Shown here: piece by piece, positions 43,313 to 52,171 of the stretch | How positions within the stretch are numbered: position 1 is the first letter of the stretch | How the letters are laid out: each line of letters opens with the position of its first letter | Assembly: GCF_039511225.1 (NCBI RefSeq) | Contig: NZ_CP154261.1 | Coordinates: 1,054,001 to 1,118,000, forward strand | Length of the DNA stretch: 64,000 nt | Direction of reading: 5' to 3' | Source of the DNA: Sphingobacterium multivorum | GTDB taxonomy: Bacteria > Bacteroidota > Bacteroidia > Sphingobacteriales > Sphingobacteriaceae | Notes under the pieces: generated by a model | Told to the model about the DNA's origin: nothing | Seen by the model: the letters and a program-made list of their open reading frames with translations, nothing else | The model's database searches: none | Translations under genes and position numbers: made by a program

Positions 43313-44200
43313 ATGATAAAAGTAAAACAGGTATTGGTTTTCGTCTTTTTAATCGTGTTTTTTTTGAAAAATAATCGATTAAACGCACAAAATAAATCTT
43401 TAGATGATGGTGTGCTACGAATATTGGCCATCGGTAATAGTTTCTCGGAAGATGCTATTGAACAGAATTTATATGAATTGGCGAAAGCCGGAAAAAAAAA
43501 GATAGTAATCGGCAATCTCTATATTGGGGGGGCTCCTTTAAGTTTACATGTTAGCAACGCAAAAGAGGATAAGCCGGCTTATCGCTACCGTAAAATCAAT
43601 CTTGACGGGCAGATGTTGGAGAAAGCAAATGAGCGCTTATCTGAAGCGCTTGTAGATGAGGCTTGGGATTATATTAGCTTTCAGCAAGCAAGTCCGCTAT
43701 CAGGAGATTATGATTCGTATGCGAAGGATCTACCGCTCTTATATGATTATGTAACAAAACATATTTTATTTCCTGAAACCAAGTATATATTACATCAAAC
43801 CTGGGCGTATCAGAACGGTTCATCGCATGAAGGTTTTGTTCGCTATAACCGTAGCCAAGATAGCATGTATAGGGCTATTGCCAACACTTCGCAGGAGGTG
43901 TTTAACTGGGGTAATTTCGATCTTTTGATTCCTTCCGGTACAGCTGTTCAAAATGCGCGTTCGAGTTTTGTAGGTGATCATTTTACACGTGATGGCTATC
44001 ACTTAAATCTGAACTACGGACGTTTCGTTGCTGCCTGTACCTGGTACGAGGCGTTATTTCATGAAAATGTACTCAACAATACATTTTTACCGCTAAAGGT
44101 AACCTATGTAGAGGGCGAAATTGCGCGAGCAGCAGCACATAAGGCTGTGGAATCACCCTATGCTGTTACCGTATTAAAAGATTTTCAATTCATGAATTAA
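43313..44200 (+). CDS. DUF4886 domain protein (SGNH-hydrolase-like), secreted
   Basis: This 295-residue protein has a signal peptide (about 1-26, ending LNAQ). The block VLRILAIGNSFSEDAIEQNL carries the GNSFS motif, equivalent to the GDS nucleophile block of SGNH/GDSL esterases. Late FTRDGYHLN resembles the D-x-x-H block. DUF4886 proteins are mostly uncharacterised and are common in Bacteroidota near glycan loci. ATG 43313 is preferred over one 18 bases upstream because it gives a proper signal peptide. It is followed after 7 bases by a DinB gene, so the two are probably one operon. Confidence 0.85.
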   Translation: MIKVKQVLVFVFLIVFFLKNNRLNAQNKSLDDGVLRILAIGNSFSEDAIEQNLYELAKAGKKKIVIGNLYIGGAPLSLHVSNAKEDKPAYRYRKINLDGQMLEKANERLSEALVDEAWDYISFQQASPLSGDYDSYAKDLPLLYDYVTKHILFPETKYILHQTWAYQNGSSHEGFVRYNRSQDSMYRAIANTSQEVFNWGNFDLLIPSGTAVQNARSSFVGDHFTRDGYHLNLNYGRFVAACTWYEALFHENVLNNTFLPLKVTYVEGEIARAAAHKAVESPYAVTVLKDFQFMN

Positions 44201-44207
44201 TATTTAT

Positions 44208-44708
44208 ATGAGTATCAAAAAGAGCTATTTGATCGAATTGGATCACGAAACAAAAAATACCAAACGTATTTTAGAACGCATACCAGACGATAAATTGGAT
44301 TGGCGTCCACACGAAAAATCGATGAGTTTGGGAGAACTAGCTGCTCACATTGTTGGACTACATAATTGGGTACATCAAGCAATACCAAAAGATGTATTTG
44401 ATTTTAAAGTGGATTATCAGCCCATTAAAGTATCTTCTGTAGAAGAATTAAAAGAGATATTAACAATAGGCCTGGAAAATAATAAGGCCGCAATTGAAGA
44501 CATAAAGGAAGAAGACTGGTTTAAAGATTGGGTATTACAATCGGGCGATTATCTCATTGCACGTTTACCACGAGCCGGAGCAATACGTTTTATTGTCAAT
44601 AATCATATTGTTCATCATCGTGGTCAGTTGACGGTTTATTTGCGATTATTGGATATTGCTGTCCCGGGCTTATATGGACCATCGGCAGACGAAGCAATGC
44701 CTAGTTAA
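44208..44708 (+). CDS. DinB-family protein
   Basis: This 166-residue four-helix bundle protein has likely metal-binding histidines in AAHIVGLHNW and VHHRGQLTVYLR. Relatives are metal-dependent thiol transferases or of unknown role; some are damage-induced. It follows DUF4886 with a 7-base gap and precedes a bidirectional terminator. The substrate cannot be inferred. Confidence 0.88.
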   Translation: MSIKKSYLIELDHETKNTKRILERIPDDKLDWRPHEKSMSLGELAAHIVGLHNWVHQAIPKDVFDFKVDYQPIKVSSVEELKEILTIGLENNKAAIEDIKEEDWFKDWVLQSGDYLIARLPRAGAIRFIVNNHIVHHRGQLTVYLRLLDIAVPGLYGPSADEAMPS

Positions 44709-44733
44709 TGTTGTAATGTAAGTATATAGGTAT

Positions 44734-44767
44734 AAAAAAAGGGAATCAAATTTGATTCCCTTTTTTT
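44734..44767. terminator. Bidirectional terminator between DinB gene and sucD
   Basis: A run of A, GGGAATCAAA, its complement TTTGATTCCC and a run of T form a fully symmetrical hairpin between two convergent genes. Confidence 0.9.
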
Positions 44768-44785
44768 ATATGTTCGATGGTCTAA

Positions 44786-45658
44786 TTATTTAGCCAATTC
44801 TTCTGCGATTGCTTTTCCAATTTCAGCCGGAGACTCAACAACACGAATACCACACTCACGCATGATTTTCATTTTTGCTGCAGCAGTGTCATCTGCACCA
44901 CCTACAATTGCACCAGCGTGTCCCATACGACGTCCTGGAGGCGCTGTTTGACCGGCGATAAATCCAACAACAGGTTTGGTACCATGTTCTTTGATCCAAC
45001 GAGCAGCTTCAGCTTCCATTCCACCGCCGATTTCACCAATCATGATGATCGCTTCAGTTTCAGGGTCGTTCATTAATAATTCAACAGCTTCTTTCGTTGT
45101 CGTACCAATGATAGGGTCACCACCAATTCCGATTGCTGTTGTGATACCTAATCCTGCTTTTACAGTTTGATCTACGGCTTCGTAAGTTAAAGTTCCTGAT
45201 TTAGAAACAACACCCACATTACCTTTTTTGAAGATAAATCCTGGCATGATACCGATTTTAGCTTCACCTGCAGTGATGATACCTGGGCAGTTAGGACCGA
45301 TCAAACGAGAGTTTTTGTCGCTCAAGTAAGATTTTACTTGGATCATATCTTTTGTTGGGATACCTTCTGTAATACAAACAATCACTTCGATACCAGCCGC
45401 GGCAGCTTCCATGATCGCATCTGCAGCAAATGCTGGAGGTACAAAAATAATAGAAACATTAGCTCCTGTAGCGTCTACTGCATCTTGCACAGTATTGAAT
45501 ACAGGACGGTCTAAGTGTTGTTGACCACCTTTACCAGGAGTAACACCACCAACTACATTTGTTCCGTACTCAATCATTTGAGTAGCATGGTAAGTACCTT
45601 CGTTTCCAGTGAAACCTTGAACGATTACTTTTGAATCTTTATTAACTAATACACTCAT
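44786..45658 (-). CDS. sucD: Succinyl-CoA synthetase (ADP-forming) subunit alpha
   Basis: This 290-residue alpha subunit forms succinyl-phosphate on a His in the TCA cycle. It has the CoA-binding start ([20 protein letters not shown]), GPNCPG, and the active His region [21 protein letters not shown] with the phospho-His in GHAGA. I start at ATG 45658 ([15 protein letters not shown]); a longer reading by 8 residues is unlike the family. No sucC is adjacent, so the beta subunit is encoded elsewhere. Confidence 0.97.
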   Translation of the reverse strand: MSVLVNKDSKVIVQGFTGNEGTYHATQMIEYGTNVVGGVTPGKGGQQHLDRPVFNTVQDAVDATGANVSIIFVPPAFAADAIMEAAAAGIEVIVCITEGIPTKDMIQVKSYLSDKNSRLIGPNCPGIITAGEAKIGIMPGFIFKKGNVGVVSKSGTLTYEAVDQTVKAGLGITTAIGIGGDPIIGTTTKEAVELLMNDPETEAIIMIGEIGGGMEAEAARWIKEHGTKPVVGFIAGQTAPPGRRMGHAGAIVGGADDTAAAKMKIMRECGIRVVESPAEIGKAIAEELAK

Positions 45659-45748
45659 TTCTTCTTTAAATTTTGCACACAAATCTACTATTTTGCTTTC
45701 TAAAATGGAAGCAATGTGAATAGGAATGTGACCTTTATTGATAAATTT

Positions 45749-46282
45749 TTAATTGAAATTGCGTTTTTGGATAAAATCCCAAAGAATAATGCCAATTGCG
45801 ACAGATACATTTAAGGAATGTTTAGTCCCGTATTGGGGGATTTCGATGCAGGTATCGATTTTTTCCATGACATCCTCATCGACTCCATTAACCTCATTTC
45901 CAAAAATCAGCGCATACTTTTTGTCATTTTCTGGTTCAAACTGATGTAGCATAACGCTATCATCTGCTTGCTCGATGGCAATAATGACATAGCCTTCAGT
46001 CCTAAGCTGATCTACAACAGCTGAGGTATCTCTGTGGTATTCCCAAGCGACCGATTGGGTTGCCCCGAGGGCGGTCTTTTCGATTTCGCGATGGGGAGGT
46101 GTGCCGGTAATGCCACACAGGTATATTTTTTCAATAGCAAATCCGTCTGCAGTACGGAAGGCCGAGCCCACATTATGCATGCTCCGTACATTGTCCATAA
46201 CGATTGTGATAGGAGTTTTTTCTTGTTTTTTAAACGATTCAACATCTGTACGTTGAAGTTCATCCATCGATAATTTTTGCAT
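45749..46282 (-). CDS. TrmH/SpoU-family RNA 2'-O-methyltransferase
   Basis: This 177-residue SPOUT protein has all three family motifs: NVRSMHNVGSAFRTAD, FGNEVNGVDEDVM and IPQYGTKHSLNVSVA. The deep trefoil knot of this fold binds SAM. The short length, with no extra RNA-binding domain, resembles TrmH/TrmL-like tRNA ribose methylases; the exact target base is not deducible. It is divergent from rpsT. Confidence 0.92.
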   Translation of the reverse strand: MQKLSMDELQRTDVESFKKQEKTPITIVMDNVRSMHNVGSAFRTADGFAIEKIYLCGITGTPPHREIEKTALGATQSVAWEYHRDTSAVVDQLRTEGYVIIAIEQADDSVMLHQFEPENDKKYALIFGNEVNGVDEDVMEKIDTCIEIPQYGTKHSLNVSVAIGIILWDFIQKRNFN

Positions 46283-46319
46283 GTCGCAAATATACTAAAC
46301 CTAAAAAATAAAATAGATT

Positions 46320-46349
46320 TTGAATATTGAAAATAAGGTGTTATTTTTG
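46320..46349 (+). promoter_or_regulatory. Promoter of rpsT
   Basis: TTG at 46320-46322 and TATTTTTG at 46342-46349 are 19 bases apart. It gives a leader of about 40 bases with no Shine-Dalgarno sequence. Confidence 0.75.
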
Positions 46350-46396
46350 CAGTCCGAATTACAAGAAAAAAATTGAATAAAAATTAGCTAAAAAAA

Positions 46397-46651
46397 ATGG
46401 CAAATCATAAATCAGCGATCAAAAGAATTAGAGCAAACGCTACTAAACGTTTAAGAAACCGTTACCAAGCAAAAACTACACGTAACGCAATCAAAAAATT
46501 ACGTCACACTACTTCTGCAGAAGAAGCAAAAACATTGTTACCACGCGTAATTTCTATGCTTGATCGTTTGGCAAAGAAAAATGTGATCCACAAGAAAAAA
46601 GCTTCTAACAACAAATCGAAGTTAACAAAATTTGTTAACGGTTTAGCGTAA
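46397..46651 (+). CDS. rpsT: 30S ribosomal protein S20
   Basis: This 84-residue, strongly basic helical protein starts [21 protein letters not shown], the family signature, and ends with a Lys-rich tail. It binds 16S RNA. It is a single-gene unit with its own promoter and terminator. Confidence 0.98.
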   Translation: MANHKSAIKRIRANATKRLRNRYQAKTTRNAIKKLRHTTSAEEAKTLLPRVISMLDRLAKKNVIHKKKASNNKSKLTKFVNGLA

Positions 46652-46670
46652 GCTTTTCGTATAGATATAG

Positions 46671-46700
46671 AGGGGTACAGCTCGCTGTATCCCTTTTCTT
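46671..46700 (+). terminator. Terminator after rpsT
   Basis: GGGGTACAG pairs with CTGTATCCC (with one G-T pair) around a 4-base loop and is followed by TTTTCTTT. Confidence 0.8.
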
Positions 46701-46742
46701 TATGTTATATACTTTGGATTTCTCTTTCCAAGCGAATAGTAA

Positions 46743-46775
46743 ATAAAAAAGCATTGAATACCGATGCTTTTTTAT
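46743..46775. terminator. Terminator after DUF1080 gene
   Basis: AAAAAAGCAT and ATGCTTTTTT pair around a 9-base loop. On the minus strand it closes the DUF1080 gene, and it can act in both directions. Confidence 0.8.
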
Positions 46776-46800
46776 TTTAAAACTGAAATTTGCAGTGTAT

Positions 46801-47652
46801 TTATTGCTGTAAATTTGGAAGTAGCTCTGCGATGACCTTTTTCAATTTGTTGGGATCTTTCATGTAAGGTTCTAAATCGTAAAGTTCCACTTTTTTGAAA
46901 TCAATGGGATGGCTCTCACTCTGAAGTGAAATAGTACCCTTGTTTAAAAGCTGTCCATCTTTCTTCACTTTGGGATCGAAACCACTTACATTGCCGCCAC
47001 CAATTTGGGGTTTAGTATACTGTAATACGACCTTGTTTTCAAGGATATGTTGCACAAGAGAGTCTCCCAACACCAAGAAATCAGCAGTTACCCATTGATC
47101 TCCAGCATAGGTTTTTGATGTTGAGCTGATGCAATGTGGTGTGAATAGTTTATTGTCGATCACAACGTTTGTGCCTGGTGTACAAAGATTACTTGTGGTC
47201 CGTTCGTCCTTGCCATTTCCACCCAGCAGTTGCCCTTCGATAGATATTGGAAAGTCTTGATCCACACCCATGGTATTAGGATCCTGTCCATGTAGCATGG
47301 CTCCGCTATTACGCCAAGCCCAACCTTCTCCACCATTTACCTGTTCACCGACAAATCTGTAAGTGACACGCAACAAATACGCTGAGAACTCTTTATTGTA
47401 GAACAGATGGCCATACTGAAAATTGAAATTATCATAACCATCATATCTTACCTTGAGTAAACCGTCTTCTACACGAAATGTATTTTTATAATTATTACCA
47501 ACTTTGTGGTTTCTGATTTTTGGAGTCCAGTTCTTCAAATCTTTCCCATTAAATAATTGAATGGGTTTGGGTTTCTTATCTTGAGATTTGGCAAATAAAG
47601 AAGTGCTAAGCAATAGGATTCCAGCACTGTAAATGATATGTTTGAATTTCAT
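46801..47652 (-). CDS. DUF1080 (3-keto-disaccharide hydrolase-like) secreted protein
   Basis: This 283-residue protein has a signal peptide (about 1-22, ending LFAKSQ) and a DUF1080 concanavalin-like domain beginning IQLFNGKDLKNWTPK. Conserved features are GWAWRNSGAMLHGQ and HPIDFKKVELYDL. Members bind or split modified disaccharides; some act on 3-keto sugars. It is 39 bases downstream of an AraC regulator on the same strand, which may control it or be co-transcribed with it. Confidence 0.88.
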   Translation of the reverse strand: MKFKHIIYSAGILLLSTSLFAKSQDKKPKPIQLFNGKDLKNWTPKIRNHKVGNNYKNTFRVEDGLLKVRYDGYDNFNFQYGHLFYNKEFSAYLLRVTYRFVGEQVNGGEGWAWRNSGAMLHGQDPNTMGVDQDFPISIEGQLLGGNGKDERTTSNLCTPGTNVVIDNKLFTPHCISSTSKTYAGDQWVTADFLVLGDSLVQHILENKVVLQYTKPQIGGGNVSGFDPKVKKDGQLLNKGTISLQSESHPIDFKKVELYDLEPYMKDPNKLKKVIAELLPNLQQ

Positions 47653-47691
47653 CCTGAATTAGGTTTATTGACCTAAATTAGGTAAACATTT

Positions 47692-48525
47692 TTAAATAAG
47701 CAATTCTTTTTGTTTCACATATTCGCTTGGACGGATGCCGACGACCTTATTGAATGTGTTACTAAATGTGGGAAGGCTATTGTATCCAACTTTGAGCGCA
47801 ACTTCATTTACGCTTAGTTTTTCGTCCAAAAGGAGCTTAAGTGCGGTCAGCATTCTGAGGATCGTGTAGTATTGGATAAAAGACATATTTAATTCCTTTT
47901 GAAATAGTCTAGCCAATGTGCGTTCACTAATGTTAAATAATCCGGCAAGTTTTTTAAAGCTGACGTTTTCCTCTATATTTTCTTCGAGGTAAGTGACAAT
48001 ATCCTTTAATTTCTGATGACTAGGATAGGGCAAGGCTAATGGAAGCTCATGTAGCGATAGTTCCGGAAGGATAAGTTTAAATGCTGTAGCGATACTATAT
48101 TTAGGTTCTTCGACTGGAAAGATATTGCCATTCCAGCGGTTGGTAAACATAATCAGCTCTATCAAAAGATCATTTACTGGATAAATTCCCATTTTACTGT
48201 AGAAGGGGGCGTCATTAGTGGCTTTGGGAAAATACAAATTACGCATAACGACCTCAGGGGTACTTGGATGAATACTATGTTTTATGCCAGCAGGAATCCA
48301 CAAATAATGACGGGCAGGTAGAAAATAAGATTTTTCCTCTGTTTTAACAAATACGACACCGCCTTCTGTATATAGAAATTGATCCTTATCATGGCAATGT
48401 TCGGAAATATGGTTTTCTGCTATAATAGCGTGGTGACAGTAAATGCTATCTTCAAATGAGTCTACTTCCGTCATATAGTAACGGTTGACATATTTGGCAT
48501 CTGTGCTTATCTCTTGTGTATTCAT
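47692..48525 (-). CDS. AraC-family transcriptional regulator
   Basis: This 277-residue protein has an N-terminal cupin sensor (about 30-110, with HCHDKDQFLYTEGG and IPAGIKHSI) and a C-terminal double helix-turn-helix (about 180-273, with FKKLAGLFNISERTLARLFQ and NEVALKVGYNSLPTFSNTFNKVVGIRPSEY). It probably responds to a small ligand. The nearest targets are the DUF1080 gene downstream and its own promoter. Confidence 0.93.
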   Translation of the reverse strand: MNTQEISTDAKYVNRYYMTEVDSFEDSIYCHHAIIAENHISEHCHDKDQFLYTEGGVVFVKTEEKSYFLPARHYLWIPAGIKHSIHPSTPEVVMRNLYFPKATNDAPFYSKMGIYPVNDLLIELIMFTNRWNGNIFPVEEPKYSIATAFKLILPELSLHELPLALPYPSHQKLKDIVTYLEENIEENVSFKKLAGLFNISERTLARLFQKELNMSFIQYYTILRMLTALKLLLDEKLSVNEVALKVGYNSLPTFSNTFNKVVGIRPSEYVKQKELLI

Positions 48526-48958
48526 TTTAACCTATAATACGATGTCACAAAGGTAAGACTTTTTTACTAGACCCCGCCTTTACTTCTTGAAAGTGAGTGT
48601 ATGCTTACATTAAAATGGCAGTTATTCAAGCGGAGAGTTAGTCTTTACTTACTTTGGCTTTGCTGTTATTCTTGTAAGTTGTTTGTTATCAGTGTGATAT
48701 ATATTATCTGTCGGGGTGATATAAACTATTTTTTTATTATGATTTGTTGTATATTTTTGATTTGTAGTGCGTTGCGTATCTTTAGTCGCCTTTGGATAAT
48801 TTTGTGTCGAATGATAATAAATATGCAGTTGAAAAAAGTGCTAAAATTGTTTGGTTAAGAGGTTGCAAATTATAACAAAGAACTTTTCAACGAAGGGAAA
48901 TATATAGATTTCAATTTCTTAAGTTTACAATAATGGAATAAAATCAAACTATAACAAT
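48526..48958. other. Spacer between AraC gene and CoA-transferase gene
   Basis: These 433 bases separate divergent genes. An open frame at 48601-48858 (85 codons) encodes a hydrophobic, Cys- and Ile-rich chain with no recognisable family and was not accepted. The rest is A/T-rich and should hold both promoters, which I could not place with confidence. Confidence 0.4.
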
Positions 48959-50455
48959 ATGGCTTACGAAAGAATAAAAGTTCAAAGCTTACATGATAAA
49001 GTGATTACAGCAGAAGAAGCTGCTAAACTATTTCAAAACGGAATGGTCGTTGGGTCGAGTGGTTTTACCAAGGCTGGAGACAGTAAGGTGGTGTTACCTG
49101 CCTTGGCTGAACGTGCAAAAGTGGATCCATTGAAAATAACCTTGATTACTGGGGCTTCGTTGGGACACGGAACGGACGGTAAATTGGCGGAAGCGAGAGC
49201 ATTATCCAAGCGGATGCCCTTTCAGGTAGATCGTATTTTACGTCATAAAATTAATGCTGGAGATGTGCTGTTTATTGATCAGCATCTAAGCGAAACAGCC
49301 GAATTGCTGCACAATAAGAATTTACCTCAGGTGGATATTGCTGTTTTGGAAGTAGCAGCAATAGAATCGGATGGAAGTATTGTTCCAACGACTTCTGTGG
49401 GAAATTCGGCAACTTTTGCTGCATTGGCTAAGCAGGTTATTTTAGAAGTCAATACTGCGATACCGGTGACTATTAAAGGAATACATGATATTTATCAAGC
49501 CGAAGATTACCCTCGGCGTAATGTTATTCCAATCGTAGCTCCAGAAAATAAAATTGGACGTAAAACTATTCCTTTGGACGTGAGCAAGGTGGTGGGAATT
49601 GTGTTTACGAATGAGCTTGATAGCCCTGCCGATATTGCTGAACCGGATACCAAAACAACAGCGATAGCGAAGCATATTTTGCAGTTTTTCGAAAATGAGG
49701 TAGCGCTAGGCCATTTGTCAGAAAGCTTGATGCCACTTCAAGCGGGTATTGGAAAAGTAGCTAACGCTGTTCTGACGGGATTTATACATAGTAAGTTCCG
49801 TAATCTAACGATGTTTTCTGAAGTGTTGCAAGATAGCACCTTTGACCTTATCGATGCCGGAAAACTGGATTTTGCTTCTGCTTCTTCAATTACTGTTTCG
49901 GAAGAGTGTTATTCAAGAGTGTTCGATCATTTGGATCGATACCGTGATAAAATTGTATTGCGCCCACAGAACATTTCCAATACACCTGGACTGATCAAAC
50001 GTTTGGGGATTATTGCAATTAATACAGCCATAGAGTTTGATATTTATGGAAACGTAAATTCTACCCATACTTCAGGAACAAATATCATGAACGGTATCGG
50101 CGGGTCGGGTGACTTTGCACGCAATGCTTATTTGAGCATCTTTGTCACACAGGCGGCCTCTAAAGGAGATGCAATTTCTCACATTGTACCCATGGTTTCC
50201 CATGTGGATCATACCGAACATGATGTCGATATTTTGGTAACAGATTATGGCTTGGCAGATTTACGTGGTTTAGCGCCTCGCGAGCGAGCGAAAGTAATTA
50301 TAGCGAACTGTGTACATCCCGATTACAAAGAGCAGCTATTAGATTATTATAACCGCGCTTGTGAGAGAGGGGGGCATACACCACATTTGTTAGAAGAGGC
50401 TTTTAGCTGGCATATCAACCTTCGTGAAAAAGGAACAATGAAAAAAGACCAATAA
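48959..50455 (+). CDS. Acetyl-CoA hydrolase/succinate CoA-transferase family enzyme
   Basis: This 498-residue class I CoA-transferase has VGSSGFTKAGDSK near the start and the likely catalytic Glu288 in MFSEVLQD, which matches the Glu of AarC-type enzymes. It also has the GIGGSGDFARNAY motif typical of acetate:succinate CoA-transferases and the late block TDYGLADLRGLAPRERA. It probably transfers CoA between acetyl-CoA or succinyl-CoA and free acids, feeding or bypassing the succinyl-CoA step also served by SucD in this window. It is a single-gene unit. Confidence 0.93.
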   Translation: MAYERIKVQSLHDKVITAEEAAKLFQNGMVVGSSGFTKAGDSKVVLPALAERAKVDPLKITLITGASLGHGTDGKLAEARALSKRMPFQVDRILRHKINAGDVLFIDQHLSETAELLHNKNLPQVDIAVLEVAAIESDGSIVPTTSVGNSATFAALAKQVILEVNTAIPVTIKGIHDIYQAEDYPRRNVIPIVAPENKIGRKTIPLDVSKVVGIVFTNELDSPADIAEPDTKTTAIAKHILQFFENEVALGHLSESLMPLQAGIGKVANAVLTGFIHSKFRNLTMFSEVLQDSTFDLIDAGKLDFASASSITVSEECYSRVFDHLDRYRDKIVLRPQNISNTPGLIKRLGIIAINTAIEFDIYGNVNSTHTSGTNIMNGIGGSGDFARNAYLSIFVTQAASKGDAISHIVPMVSHVDHTEHDVDILVTDYGLADLRGLAPRERAKVIIANCVHPDYKEQLLDYYNRACERGGHTPHLLEEAFSWHINLREKGTMKKDQ

Positions 50456-50582
50456 CCGAGGGCGTGGTTACATATGGACTAAAGGTTTATAGAAAGGCGA
50501 GGTTTAATTGTAGACTTCGCCTTTCCTGCTGTATAGTTCTTTCTTGATGTATAATTATCGCAAAGAAAATCACGCATTCATT

Positions 50583-51350
50583 TCATTGGTTAAGATGAAT
50601 GGTCGTATCATTCTGCCGATTCTGTTTAGTCCTCAAGTTGTGGCGATTGAGACCAATCGTAATTTTTGTCCGAAACCATTGTTTGGTTTCTGGCGATTCA
50701 ATTGCTTTACTGTAACAATTAACAAGATCGGGATGGAATTTTGCTATTGTTTTGGCTCCCCAGCCAATTCCCTTTTTTACATGAAAATCTGTTGTGTTTG
50801 ACAATGAAATCAGTAGCTTCAATAAAATGTTTACGTATGTGGCTGATAGGCCTTTTTTTACGGCATAATGTGTAGCTACACCAATTGTTCGGACAATCCA
50901 TTTGTCAGAATGATGAGCTAATTCTTTTAATAGAGGTATTGCTTTTTTAGGCGAAGTCAACAGCGCATGACCAAGTACGCGTTCGCCGATGATATCACAG
51001 ACGTACCATTGATTACCTATGGTTATATAGGTACAGGCTTTATGGATGGATTGTTCGAAGTGTTCGGGGAGACGTTGCTGGAGAATTATTCCCGTTAAAA
51101 CATAACTTCCCATTTCTGTTGTGGCAATGAGACGATCTGTTAAGTGTAACTGCTCGGTTTCAGGTACGAATAGCATAATTTCCCTGGCCGCAAACTCCAG
51201 AAGCGGAAAACGAACTTTCTTTTTCAGTAAACACGCTTGTAAGCTTAACATAAAGGATTCTATACCGGATTGCTGTCCTTGCTGTTTCGCCGCTGCGACA
51301 ATTTCTCGGATCTGTACTTTACTGGTAATTTTGTCCATGGCAGTGCTCAA
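50583..51350 (-). CDS. DNA alkylation repair protein (AlkD-like HEAT repeats)
   Basis: This 255-residue all-helical protein has the sequence WYVCDIIGERVLGHALL and HSDKWIVRTIGVATHYAVKKG, resembling the DNA alkylation repair family (PF08713), in which HEAT repeats wrap DNA. The tail (about 235-255) is basic and polar. It begins 4 bases after the stop of the DinB gene upstream, so both come from one transcript. Base-excision activity is likely but not proven from sequence. Confidence 0.75.
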   Translation of the reverse strand: MSTAMDKITSKVQIREIVAAAKQQGQQSGIESFMLSLQACLLKKKVRFPLLEFAAREIMLFVPETEQLHLTDRLIATTEMGSYVLTGIILQQRLPEHFEQSIHKACTYITIGNQWYVCDIIGERVLGHALLTSPKKAIPLLKELAHHSDKWIVRTIGVATHYAVKKGLSATYVNILLKLLISLSNTTDFHVKKGIGWGAKTIAKFHPDLVNCYSKAIESPETKQWFRTKITIGLNRHNLRTKQNRQNDTTIHLNQ

Positions 51351-51354
51351 ATCC

Positions 51355-51852
51355 CTATTGTTGATCTTTATAAATATTCCAATAATTAAAGTCTGTCATT
51401 GGAGCATCAGTTATTCCAATAGCTCGGCCCATTGTAACGATCTGTCCCCTGTGATATGTTCCGTGGAGGATCAGCTGTTGTATGTATTCATACTTCGTGA
51501 AGTCGCATTGAAACCATGGTGATTCCACTTTGATATTTTTTTCAAGATCCAACTCGGTTAGTTTGTGTATGTAATCCACGAGTTGAGCTGAACTTCTTTG
51601 TAGTGCTTCAAATATTTCTTCTTTTGTGGCTCGCTTTTTCTCAAAATCAAAATCATTGCTTTCCGCAATGTGGCTCCACCAATATTCCTGTGTCTGCAAG
51701 ATGTGGTTTAAGGTCTTCAAAATGGTCGGGAAACTTGAAGGTACCTCTTGGTTAAGTTGGTCATCTGATTTATCAGCCAACCAATTGATGTATTTATTGA
51801 CGACCCAGTTGTTATATTCAGCACTTTTTGTGATTAAGGTTTTTAAACTCAT
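51355..51852 (-). CDS. DinB-family protein
   Basis: This 165-residue four-helix protein has likely metal ligands in TLNHILQTQEYWWSHI and LILHGTYHRGQIVTMGRAIG. It is a distant paralogue of the DinB gene at 44208. Its coupling to a DNA repair gene (4-base gap) suggests a role in response to damage or alkylating agents (inference). Confidence 0.9.
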   Translation of the reverse strand: MSLKTLITKSAEYNNWVVNKYINWLADKSDDQLNQEVPSSFPTILKTLNHILQTQEYWWSHIAESNDFDFEKKRATKEEIFEALQRSSAQLVDYIHKLTELDLEKNIKVESPWFQCDFTKYEYIQQLILHGTYHRGQIVTMGRAIGITDAPMTDFNYWNIYKDQQ

Positions 51853-52171
51853 AATTTTAATCTATAGTATGGTGTTAAATGAAATATTTACTAAATATAA
51901 ATCCTTTTTGGAATGAATTTACATTAAATTTTATAGTAGATAGCTTGTTTGATAAGCCGCTTTGAAAGTATTTATTTCTTATAAAATTGTGACTGGTACA
52001 GGCCTGTCCATTAAGCGTAACTTATTTGAAATAAATAAAAAGTATTGTCCATATTTTTTATATTTATTTTGCAATAGCAGAATGGTTTAGCATTTTGCAT
52101 AATGTGTGTGTGGCACCAACAGAAGATTTGACAGCTGCTTGAGCTTGTTGGATTAACCAATTAAAATAAAT
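51853..52171. other. Spacer before the fucosidase gene
   Basis: About 320 A/T-rich bases between divergent genes. No reading frame, repeat or stable hairpin stood out. The region should contain promoters for both sides, but no clean -33/-7 pair was seen. Confidence 0.4.

Noticed and set aside
48601..48858. Open frame of 85 codons before the CoA-transferase gene
   Set aside because: Hydrophobic A/T-driven translation without family, promoter or neighbour support; cannot be excluded but not supported.
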